A stretch of 54,481 nt of DNA from an uncultured Chlorobiaceae bacterium (GTDB lineage: Bacteria; Bacteroidota; Chlorobiia; Chlorobiales; Chlorobiaceae), in contig CAIVSG010000137.1 of NCBI GenBank assembly GCA_903908555.1, forward strand, positions 1-54,481, written 5' to 3'. The notes under the pieces are model-generated. The model saw nothing but the letters and a program-made list of their open reading frames with translations. It was not told where the DNA came from and did not search any database. The position numbers and the translations under genes are program-made. Positions 32,651 to 41,058 of this stretch are shown one piece after another (within the stretch, counting starts at the first letter, position 1; every line of letters begins with the position of its first letter).

Positions 32651-35600
32651 TTATTGTACCTGATCTATCAACAGTTGAGTCAAGTCGCGAATCAGCTCTT
32701 CAGATGGCCGATCACGGTAAAATCCTGTAGTTTCACCATGTTCCTTGCTTACCCCACGAAGAAACACATAGATCACCTCGCCAAAATGGGTGCTGTAGTG
32801 ATAGTTTTTCACTCTCAGGGAGAGGTAACGGTCAAGCGCCACTGTATAGAGAAGGTACTGGAGAGCATAAAGATTATTGTCCATTGCTTCTTTCATGGCA
32901 TCAGGACTGTAATCCTGCGTTCCACTGCCAAGGTGGTTTGATTTCCAGTCAACAAGGTAGTATTGCCCTCCGGCTTCGAAGACCATATCGATAAATCCCA
33001 TCAGCATTCCCTTCACCGCTTTGAACTGCAATGCCTTGGCATGTGCCGGAAGGTCGACGCCTCCTGAAAGAACGCCATGACGCGCCAGTACCTCTCCGAG
33101 TAGAGGCGAAGTAACCAGCCTGAGCGGAAAGAAAAACTCCAGTTCGGTTATCCAGCTCCCCGGGCTTAAGCTGCCGAGAGCGAATGTTTTTTGCCCTGAT
33201 AAGAGAGTTGCCTGGAGAACGTTCTGAACCATAGCGGTGATGTGCGGCTGCCACTCAGGATTGTAGCTGAAACGCTCAAGTGCTTTTATAACAAGATCAC
33301 GAACGGAATCTTCCGCAGGAGAGGCAAAATCAAGTTTTTCAAAAATCCAGTGCATGAATATTCCCGCCTGCGCACCACGCGGAAAGCTGAAAATAGTGTT
33401 GTCGACAGCAACTGCCGCCGGAATGATGCTTTCTCCCCTCGCTTCATCACGGTCGGGCAGTTCAGCATGTTTTGGAGCATATCTCTGTTCATTGCGGCTG
33501 AACGAAGTGAAACTTGATACCCTCCAGCTGGTGTCGATAGTCAATGAGAACGTGTGCAAATGAGGCGTAAAACTCTTCGGCGTTGACTGATAGTCAAAAC
33601 GGGACTGGGCCTCATCCATACCTTCACGCCTCAACAGCTCAAATGAGATTGCCCCTTCAGAACTGTCAGACAGTTCCTGCAGATGTCGGGCCATCTCTTC
33701 TGCAGTTATGCTCTTCGCCTCCTCTGCGAGAAGAGATGCCTGATTATCAGCATCCCTTACTTCCTGAGAAGCATGAAAAAGGTAGTTAATGGGCGATATA
33801 TCCGCATTGGTTTTCCCCGTGAGCACGTAACATCGATTCTTTGCTCTGGTCAAAGCCACGTAGAGCAGCCTGAGGCTTTCTGCAAGCGACTCTTTTGCAG
33901 CAACCAACCGGTGACGGGCAAACTCGCTTGAACCGAAATCCTTGATGAGCTGCCAATCGTCATCATGATACATCACCACATTTCCTTTATTGTTCACCTT
34001 ACCCCACAGAAAGGGAGCGAACACTATCGGGTATTCCAGTCCTTTGCTGACATGGACAGTAACAATTTTAACTGCCGCTTCATCTGTTTCAAGACGTATC
34101 TGATACTCCTCCGCCTCATCGGCAGCAGCAATCCTTTCAGAAAACCATGCAGCAAGCCCCTCCATTCCAAGCCTCCGCTCATGCTCCTCTTTGTGCAGCA
34201 GTTCAAAACAGTGCAGGAGATTAGTCAACCTGCGTTCACCCGATAGATCAGGTAAGCTTAACAGGCGCCCTCGAACCCCTTCGGCCGCCATCAGCTCCCT
34301 GATCATCACCATAAATCCCCGTTCAACCCAACGATGATGATACTGCCGGAAATCCTTCAGGCATTCAGTCCAGCTCTCTTCATCATCAATAAAACGAGCA
34401 ATATCGTTGCCCGATCGCCCGAGAATATCGGTCACCATTGCAGACCGTACCTTTGTCTCGTTTCCAGGATCACACAGGGCCGAAAGAAGTATGCTCACCT
34501 CCATAGCCTCGGTTGAGGCAAAAACAGTCATGTCGCTCTGCATCACTCCCGCGATTCCCCTTGCCCTGAGAGCTTTCAATACAATTCCTGCCTGTCGATG
34601 AGTCCGCACAATAACGGCAATGTCTCCCGCAGTAACTGCGCGGGTTCCAGACCCCTCTGAGGCTATCCTGACATCTTTCAAAAGACGGCAGATTTCATTG
34701 GCTACAGCTTGTGAGGCAAAGGTGCCGGCATCATCTACCGTCAATAACCCGCTCTTTCGGTCACCAGCATCCATGAACCAGAGTTGCAGCGGTGAGGACT
34801 CTGTATCTTCTACCAGTTCACACTCCTTTGAACTTCCTGCCTTCAGCGGATGGTAAGCGATACCATCATAGATAAAAGGGTTTCGCTTTTGATCAAACAG
34901 CGTGTTAAAAGCCTTAAGCAGGCGGGGTGTGGAACGCCAGTTTTCGGTTAAGGTAAAGCGCCTCTCGCTTGTTATTTCGCGTGCCGCACCCATATAGGCA
35001 AAAATATCGGCCCCACGGAAACTGTAGATGGCCTGTTTGGGGTCGCCTATCAGAAACAGCGGTGCATCGCAACCAGCATAGATCATCCTGAAAATATCAT
35101 ACTGCAGCGGATCGGTATCCTGGAACTCATCAATCAGCGCGGCAGCATACTTTTTCCGGAGCAACAGAGCAAGCGCCTCTCCCCCACTCTCTGAAACGAG
35201 GGCATGAAAGAGATCTTCCAGAAGATCATTAAAGAACCGGACGTTTCCGGCCTGCTTGAGAAGCGGAAGGTTATTGCGGTAATAGCTTACCAGTTCAGCC
35301 TGTAAAGCAAGAAACCGCTGTTCTACCCCAACTAAAAGTGTTTCACAAAAGCGGAAAAACAGGTGCTCCGGCGGTGAGCTTTTTTGTTTAGTCCCCTTGG
35401 TAATGGAGGATTTTGTGAACTTGGCAAACCCCTCAAAAAGATCGAACGGATCGCCGTTTGCAACAAAGGCATCCATAAGCAGAAACAGCGGCTCAATACG
35501 GTCAAGGCGATAAGAATCTGCGGCTCTCCCCAGCCCTTTATCACTCCTCATCACTTCCTGTATCGACTCCTTCTCACTTCGCCACATCTCCGCTATCTCT

Positions 35601-36253
35601 TTTCCGGCATTGTGGCATGTTGCTTCAAGGGCAGCAACAGCATCGACACTGAATTCAGGGATAACCTTGACCCCTGAACCGCTCTGAAGTTCCTTTATGA
35701 GAGAGGCGAACAGTTCTGAGGCTTTATTCTGGAGAGCATAACTGAGCAGGGGCGCAGAATCAGTAAAAAAGTGAATCCTCCAGAAATCATCCAGAAGTTC
35801 CTGAAGCAGCGCGCGCTGATCTTTAATCAACTCTGTATCGTAGAGTGATCCGGTCTCAAAAACATTATCCTGCAGGGCCCTCAGACAAAAACCGTGAATG
35901 GTATAAATCGAAGCTGTATCAAAATCCCCGAGTGCCCGTTCCAAAATGTCCTTAACGGTTGTGAGCCCCGATAATTGAGCATTCTCGCAGAACGAAAGGA
36001 GAAAAGCATCTTCTGTCTCACAACCATCTATAACATCCAGCGCCTCCCTTATACGGCTGCGGATTTTAGACCGAAGCTCCTTCGTCGCCGCCTCGGTATA
36101 GGTGACAACAAGAATCTCTTCAGGCCGAAGTTCCTTTTCCACAAGCAGACGCAGATAAAGAGAGGCAATAGCATAGGTCTTGCCCGTCCCCGCACTGGCC
36201 TCAATCAAATTCATCCCCGCCAACTCCACAGAGGCATGGTTCAGTCTTTCCAT
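32651..36253 (-). CDS. recB: RecBCD enzyme subunit RecB (1200 aa)
   Basis: 3'-5' helicase and nuclease subunit. Walker A ASAGTGKTYAIASLYLRLL (residues 19-37), LIDEFQDTDPLQYDIF, FLIGDPKQAIYSFRGADIF, TVHVSKGLEYPIVFAPF, LLYVALTRAKNRCYVL, and a C-terminal nuclease domain with GFIDMVFEAGG and YLVDWKSN carrying catalytic Asp and Lys. Complete at the length usual for the family. A BRO/DinD-like gene ends 15 bases upstream. Confidence 0.95.
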   Translation of the reverse strand: MERLNHASVELAGMNLIEASAGTGKTYAIASLYLRLLVEKELRPEEILVVTYTEAATKELRSKIRSRIREALDVIDGCETEDAFLLSFCENAQLSGLTTVKDILERALGDFDTASIYTIHGFCLRALQDNVFETGSLYDTELIKDQRALLQELLDDFWRIHFFTDSAPLLSYALQNKASELFASLIKELQSGSGVKVIPEFSVDAVAALEATCHNAGKEIAEMWRSEKESIQEVMRSDKGLGRAADSYRLDRIEPLFLLMDAFVANGDPFDLFEGFAKFTKSSITKGTKQKSSPPEHLFFRFCETLLVGVEQRFLALQAELVSYYRNNLPLLKQAGNVRFFNDLLEDLFHALVSESGGEALALLLRKKYAAALIDEFQDTDPLQYDIFRMIYAGCDAPLFLIGDPKQAIYSFRGADIFAYMGAAREITSERRFTLTENWRSTPRLLKAFNTLFDQKRNPFIYDGIAYHPLKAGSSKECELVEDTESSPLQLWFMDAGDRKSGLLTVDDAGTFASQAVANEICRLLKDVRIASEGSGTRAVTAGDIAVIVRTHRQAGIVLKALRARGIAGVMQSDMTVFASTEAMEVSILLSALCDPGNETKVRSAMVTDILGRSGNDIARFIDDEESWTECLKDFRQYHHRWVERGFMVMIRELMAAEGVRGRLLSLPDLSGERRLTNLLHCFELLHKEEHERRLGMEGLAAWFSERIAAADEAEEYQIRLETDEAAVKIVTVHVSKGLEYPIVFAPFLWGKVNNKGNVVMYHDDDWQLIKDFGSSEFARHRLVAAKESLAESLRLLYVALTRAKNRCYVLTGKTNADISPINYLFHASQEVRDADNQASLLAEEAKSITAEEMARHLQELSDSSEGAISFELLRREGMDEAQSRFDYQSTPKSFTPHLHTFSLTIDTSWRVSSFTSFSRNEQRYAPKHAELPDRDEARGESIIPAAVAVDNTIFSFPRGAQAGIFMHWIFEKLDFASPAEDSVRDLVIKALERFSYNPEWQPHITAMVQNVLQATLLSGQKTFALGSLSPGSWITELEFFFPLRLVTSPLLGEVLARHGVLSGGVDLPAHAKALQFKAVKGMLMGFIDMVFEAGGQYYLVDWKSNHLGSGTQDYSPDAMKEAMDNNLYALQYLLYTVALDRYLSLRVKNYHYSTHFGEVIYVFLRGVSKEHGETTGFYRDRPSEELIRDLTQLLIDQVQ

Positions 36254-36268
36254 TCCCCCCCCTCAGCC

Positions 36269-37153
36269 CTAAGCACGATCTACTCCACATTCTTCTGAAC
36301 TAGAACCGCTCCCTTTATTTGTAATCTTTTTTTGTTGTTTTGCAGGAGGAAGAAAGTTTTCTCCACTTACGACGCTTTTTCCTGTTTTCTGTTCCAATTC
36401 CAGCCGAGCCCCTTTTGCAATATTGCCGCCTTTTTTCCCGGCATCTGCATTCTCTACCATTCCCGTAGCATCAACACTTTCAGCAATTTGTCTTGTCGAC
36501 AGTTCTGCCAGAGCAGTAAAAATCAGTTCAGCTTCACTCATATGATCGCGCAGGTTTTGAGTTTTCAAACCTTTCATATTCTTATGCATTTTAACGGATA
36601 CGCCAGTCCATTCCTGATGAATGATGTTAGTTAAAATGGCGTACTCATCTTCTTTCGTGATGTCATGTTGTTTCCAGTAATCGGTAAGCTTATTGCGGGT
36701 TTCCTGACCCATCATCCGCTGCTGTATCCATTTTTCGCTTCTGCCATGTTGTTGCCAGTAATCACGGGCCCGATCGAGGGATCGAACTGGATCCGTCATA
36801 TCTTGAATGCGTTCATAGCCTACTTTGGCCAACCATTGTTTAAATGGCTCTGCTTTGGGTGATGGGATTGATTGGATAATCCGAAAAAGCCCCTGAACAT
36901 TTGCACAATCTGTAGCATATTTTTTACCATCTGAAGATTTCAGTTTCAGTTGTCGACAAATTGTCGACAACTGAAACCCATCTTCACTTTTTACCCGGAC
37001 CTTCATTTTAAACCAATAATCTCGTGGATTAGAGCTCTCAGTCAGAACTGCAACAACATCAATAATTGAAAAGTACCAGGTTTCAGTGGCATCATCAAAG
37101 TGGCGGCGGATGGGTGTATTTTCAAAAGCAATCAGCGATTCTTCTTCAGTCAT
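36269..37153 (-). CDS. BRO-N / DinD-like protein inside the rec operon (294 aa)
   Basis: The ATG at 37153 was chosen because GAGGAA lies seven bases upstream. The N-terminal BRO domain is clear (SLIAFENTPIRRHFDDATET, WYFSIIDVVAVLTESSNPRD, LSTICRQLKLKSSDGKKYAT), a nucleic-acid-binding fold common in phage antirepressors. The C-terminal half (KGLKTQNLRDHMSEAELIFT, ALAELSTRQIAE, AGKKGGNIAKGARLELEQKT) follows the layout of E. coli DinD, a damage-inducible protein reported to inhibit RecA. It lies between recC and recB on the same strand, 15 bases before recB. A regulatory role in end repair is inferred. A 33-base palindrome lies inside it. Confidence 0.75.
   Translation of the reverse strand: MTEEESLIAFENTPIRRHFDDATETWYFSIIDVVAVLTESSNPRDYWFKMKVRVKSEDGFQLSTICRQLKLKSSDGKKYATDCANVQGLFRIIQSIPSPKAEPFKQWLAKVGYERIQDMTDPVRSLDRARDYWQQHGRSEKWIQQRMMGQETRNKLTDYWKQHDITKEDEYAILTNIIHQEWTGVSVKMHKNMKGLKTQNLRDHMSEAELIFTALAELSTRQIAESVDATGMVENADAGKKGGNIAKGARLELEQKTGKSVVSGENFLPPAKQQKKITNKGSGSSSEECGVDRA
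36944..36976. repeat. Perfect 33-base palindrome inside the BRO/DinD-like gene
   Basis: TTTCAGTTGTCGACAA (36944-36959), one central A, then its exact complement TTGTCGACAACTGAAA (36961-36976). The repeat contains two inverted TTGTCGACAA units. It encodes part of the conserved FQLSTICRQLK segment, so codon constraint explains only part of the symmetry. Confidence 0.6.
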
Positions 37154-37255
37154 GATCAGCTTCCTCATATAGGTTTAAATTTCCAGGCACTGTCACGTCA
37201 TCTCTTTATGCTTCTAAATATGTGATAATGAGCGCAAGCGAAGTATCCATCCCAG

Positions 37256-40200
37256 TCAGCACTCAGCACTATTTTCAATCATCGGCCTGAGCAGCCGAAC
37301 GGCAAGCCTGCAGAACTCATCATCAAAAGGCTCTTCTGAACCAAAACAGCGGCGGATGGAAGGTTCCGAACCCTCTCCCGGATTTGGATTAAAGGCGGAA
37401 TCCCTCCAGATATTCCGGGCGTCATCAAGCGACTCTTTGGCTGCATAAGCCATCGATGAACGAGGGAAAAAATGCAGAGGCTTGAGCATCCCCTCCATGT
37501 AGAAGCTCATCAGGTTTTCAAGGTGACTGGCAGCATCCGGCAATCGGGTAAAGTGCTTGATGTGGTCCACCATAACCAGAGTGGTTTCAAGCGGGTACCC
37601 CGTTTGAGCCACTGTGTTCAGAACCAGATGCTCAATCCAGCTTCTCATCTGATCTTTGATTTTCAGTTTTGCACACCGATAGCGCAGCAGGTGCTTAGGC
37701 CAGAGCCGGTCAAGAGTTCCCTGCAGACGGAATTCACCGACATCCAGATCAAGCTCAAGCGGTGCCAGCGGCATCTCGACTCCTGTGTTCTTTCGAACTA
37801 CTCCGGCAAATGCCTGCACGTCATCAGCCACTTTCCGAAAGAGCAGTTCTCCATGACGGGCGGGAGGCAGCATGCCCCTGCTTCGGAATAACGGCAGCAG
37901 CTCTTGCAGATTGCCACCTTCAAGTTCACACTCCAGAAGTTCCTGTTTCATCTGGTAAAGCTCGAGTCCCTTAACATCAAAATGCTCCCGATCTTCGAGC
38001 GGCATTGCCATTGAGTCGATCCGGATACCAAGCCGGTGTTCAAGAAAAAAACCCGAAGGATTATCGTAAAACCGCAACAGCTTTTCAAGCGATACCGTTT
38101 TCAACCCATATCCCGGCACATCCGGTGGCTCGTTTAGTGGCTCGCGTATAAAGGGGCGAACTATGTCTGACCTGCTCTCCTTTTCAACCAGCGCCCGGTA
38201 ATTGTCAACCGAATAGCTGAAAAGCGGTGAATCGGCAGTAAAGTATTCGGAATTGAAGGCTTGGAGTCGATGACGAACCACAAGGTGCTTTTCCAGGGAA
38301 CGTTGTTCATCAGGCAGAGAAAATCCCCTTCGTACAGCATCAAGCAGTTCGCTGACCAGCACCGATGGAGGCAAATCACTATTATCCTTGATGCTTTGAC
38401 CGACATAGCTGATGTATAGAATATCCCTTGCTGAAAGGATGGATTCAAGAAAGAGATAACGATCCTCATTGCGCAGCGATCGATCGCCCCTGCACGGGCT
38501 CTTTGCAATGAGGTCAAACCCGGGAGGTCGGCTTTGCCGGGGAAAAGCACTGTCGTTCATACCGATAAGAGCAACAACCCTGAACGGGATGCTCCGCATC
38601 GGAAGCATGGCACAAAAGGTAATGCCTCCGGTCATGAACCCCACTCCCTGCTCCTGCTGTTCAAGACGGGATCTTAGCCAGGAGATCATAACAGCAGGCT
38701 CAACATCCCCGGTAAAATCAGCTGAAGACCCGCTACTCTTGATCTGCTCTCCGAGCATGGCAATAGCAGTATATTCCCGTTCGGAACTCTCATCAGGGGC
38801 AATAAAATCACCGAGCAGCCACTGGAACTGCTCGCTCCACTCTCGCAGTGGGCGTGACCGTTCAATTTGTTTAACAACGCGGTCAACCGCAGTAACGAAC
38901 CCGGCAAATTTGCCGAGCGTCTCAGCCCGGGAACCGGTAAGATCGTCATAGGGCAGAATGTCGTTATAAAGCAGACTCTCATCCACCATCGCATAACCGA
39001 GCAACAGCCTGTCAAGTCCTGCCATCCAGGAGTTTTCACGATAACCGGGCAGTGCACTGCCACTGCGATCTCCCTCATCCATTCCCCATCTGATTCCGCT
39101 CTTTTCAATCCAGCCCCGGATTATTTCAAGTTCATCATCATCCAGCGCAAAACGACGGCTAACAGGAGGCGAAGCAAGCAGATCAAAGAGTTCAGAAGCC
39201 CTGAAGCGGCTTCTGTAAAGAGCAAGCACTTTCAAGACAGCTCCGGCAATTTCACCCTCGTTCATCATTCGCCGATCGGCAATGGAGTATGCAAGCCCGA
39301 CAGTACCTTCCGCTCCTGCCCCGAAAACGCTCGAAATGTAGGGCGAGTAAGTCTCAATATCAGGCGTCATCACCACAATATCTCTCGGACTTAAATCCCT
39401 GTGTCGTTCGAAGAGAGAGAGAATGTTGTCGTGTAAAATCTCAATTTCACGCAGCGGACTGTGGGCTGAGTGTATCCAGAGAGAACGGTCCAGAGTGTCG
39501 AAGGTGCGCTTGACACTCTCTTCTCCGGTTCCCGAAAGGTTCAGAATATCAGACTGCAGGGCATGCAGTAATGTGGAATCTCCCGGATCAACATAGTTCT
39601 CCTCATGGATGAATGCCTCGTCACTAAGGTCGATTATCATCTCGGAGAAGTCACGACCAATCGTTCCAAGCGATGCAAGAAGCGGGTTGCCTTCACTCCG
39701 TAATGCTTGCTCAGAGGCAGATAGCATAGCGGTTGCTTTTTTTGAAATAATGTCGCCCCAGTACTCACGTGTTGGACTCAACAGAAAAAGATTCACCTCC
39801 GTCGCTGTTGAGACCGTAGAGAGTATATCAAGATGGAATTTTGGAAGATAGGAAATGCCGAAAAGCGCAATCCTTTCTGGGATATCCTTCTTTTGCTTTG
39901 CGGTAAAGCCGCCTTGCAGGCAGAATATCTCCTTCAGTTTTCCCCTGTGCTGACCTTCATTTCCCAACACCAGCTGCTGCCAAAGTATGGCCTGCCAGGC
40001 TTCTTCAGGGGGCTCAGGAGTGGCCGTTTCCCACCGGCCGAGCATTTCTGAACGGTAGAGTGTATACTGGTCGAAGGTATCGGCTATTTTTTCTGAAAGC
40101 TGATACCTCTTCAGCCCGTTATGGTCATCGGTAAGGTAGTGCAGGAGAGGTGCGAAAGGTGGTGTATCAAGCAGATCCGCCAGGAGCCGCATGATTTTCC

Positions 40201-40477
40201 AGGTCATAACCTCAGGGGCAAACGAGGTTGAGTCAGGAGTGGGAGAAAAAAAAACCTCAAAAAGCTCCTGAAGCATGGCATTCGGAAACGGATAATGCCC
40301 GTTCGCCCATACGCCGTACCTGGAGGCAAGCTGCATCGAAAGCCATCGCTGCATTCCCTTGCTCTGAACCACAATCACCTCTTTTGTAAAAGGAGATGCT
40401 GGTGGCTCTCGCAGCGTTGAAGCAAGAGCATCAACCAGAACTTCCATCCGGTTGCTGGTAAAGAGATTAAGCGCCAT
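37256..40477 (-). CDS. recC: RecBCD enzyme subunit RecC (1073 aa)
   Basis: N-terminal LFTSNRMEVLVDALASTLRE and VVQSKGMQRWLSMQLASRYG, then LFGISYLPKFHLDILSTVST, GGITFCAMLPMRSIPFRVVA and LIGMNDSAFPRQSRPPGFDL, all typical of RecC, the inactive helicase-like subunit that splits the duplex and recognises recombination hotspots. Full length. The gene lies 102 bases upstream of the BRO/DinD-like gene. Confidence 0.92.
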   Translation of the reverse strand: MALNLFTSNRMEVLVDALASTLREPPASPFTKEVIVVQSKGMQRWLSMQLASRYGVWANGHYPFPNAMLQELFEVFFSPTPDSTSFAPEVMTWKIMRLLADLLDTPPFAPLLHYLTDDHNGLKRYQLSEKIADTFDQYTLYRSEMLGRWETATPEPPEEAWQAILWQQLVLGNEGQHRGKLKEIFCLQGGFTAKQKKDIPERIALFGISYLPKFHLDILSTVSTATEVNLFLLSPTREYWGDIISKKATAMLSASEQALRSEGNPLLASLGTIGRDFSEMIIDLSDEAFIHEENYVDPGDSTLLHALQSDILNLSGTGEESVKRTFDTLDRSLWIHSAHSPLREIEILHDNILSLFERHRDLSPRDIVVMTPDIETYSPYISSVFGAGAEGTVGLAYSIADRRMMNEGEIAGAVLKVLALYRSRFRASELFDLLASPPVSRRFALDDDELEIIRGWIEKSGIRWGMDEGDRSGSALPGYRENSWMAGLDRLLLGYAMVDESLLYNDILPYDDLTGSRAETLGKFAGFVTAVDRVVKQIERSRPLREWSEQFQWLLGDFIAPDESSEREYTAIAMLGEQIKSSGSSADFTGDVEPAVMISWLRSRLEQQEQGVGFMTGGITFCAMLPMRSIPFRVVALIGMNDSAFPRQSRPPGFDLIAKSPCRGDRSLRNEDRYLFLESILSARDILYISYVGQSIKDNSDLPPSVLVSELLDAVRRGFSLPDEQRSLEKHLVVRHRLQAFNSEYFTADSPLFSYSVDNYRALVEKESRSDIVRPFIREPLNEPPDVPGYGLKTVSLEKLLRFYDNPSGFFLEHRLGIRIDSMAMPLEDREHFDVKGLELYQMKQELLECELEGGNLQELLPLFRSRGMLPPARHGELLFRKVADDVQAFAGVVRKNTGVEMPLAPLELDLDVGEFRLQGTLDRLWPKHLLRYRCAKLKIKDQMRSWIEHLVLNTVAQTGYPLETTLVMVDHIKHFTRLPDAASHLENLMSFYMEGMLKPLHFFPRSSMAYAAKESLDDARNIWRDSAFNPNPGEGSEPSIRRCFGSEEPFDDEFCRLAVRLLRPMIENSAEC

Positions 40478-40500
40478 CTATGATCTTTATCACGTTCAAA

Positions 40501-40533
40501 GAATAGGTACTATAGGACTTATTGGACCTATTC
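40501..40533. repeat. Inverted repeat between PH-domain gene and recC
   Basis: GAATAGGT (40501-40508) and ACCTATTC (40526-40533) with a 17-base gap that itself contains related ATAGGAC/GGACCTAT steps. Could be a weak hairpin; no T-run. Confidence 0.3.
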
Positions 40534-40548
40534 CCCTTTCTCGCTTCG

Positions 40549-41040
40549 TTAATTCTGTGAAGCATCAATAGCCTCCATAGCCTTCCGGCGGAATCCAAGC
40601 GGATCGGAAATTTGCGGGATCGGCGTTATTCCTCCACCTGTACCGTTAATGTGCAGGGTACCAAACCCCAGAAGCCGTCCAAGGACACTCTGCTCCACAT
40701 GAAAGCTCTCAACTTTGCTGTGATTCAGCTCGATGGTGCTGCGTTTGATAAATCCGAATTTTGCTATCACTCTTTTGGAGGTTACAGCAAGCTCAGTCGA
40801 CTGATGTTTGATTGCCGCTTCAGCAAGATACCACAAGGCTGGAATCAGTGCCAGAAAGCCTGCATTCCTTACCAGCAGAGAGACCTGAGCCTCCCCTGCC
40901 ATCGAAGTTTTCAAGGCGTATATCAAGAGAGCGACAGCTACTGCACAAAAGAAAATTGACTTCAAAAAAATTGTCCAATGGAGCCGTCCCACTACAAAGA
41001 CCTTTTCCCCCGACATAAGGTTTTTTTCAACATATCCCAA
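40549..41040 (-). CDS. PH domain-containing membrane protein (163 aa)
   Basis: Two membrane helices (WTIFLKSIFFCAVAVALLIY and AGFLALIPALWYLAEAAI) precede a bacterial PH (bPH2) domain: LAVTSKRVIAKFGFIKRSTI, ELNHSKVESFHVEQSVLGRL and GFGTLHINGTGGG. The topology puts the PH domain in the cytoplasm. Function unknown. It is 18 bases downstream of yhaN and 71 bases upstream of recC on the same strand. Confidence 0.8.
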   Translation of the reverse strand: MGYVEKNLMSGEKVFVVGRLHWTIFLKSIFFCAVAVALLIYALKTSMAGEAQVSLLVRNAGFLALIPALWYLAEAAIKHQSTELAVTSKRVIAKFGFIKRSTIELNHSKVESFHVEQSVLGRLLGFGTLHINGTGGGITPIPQISDPLGFRRKAMEAIDASQN

Positions 41041-41058
41041 AGTTCAGCCTCCTCTTGT

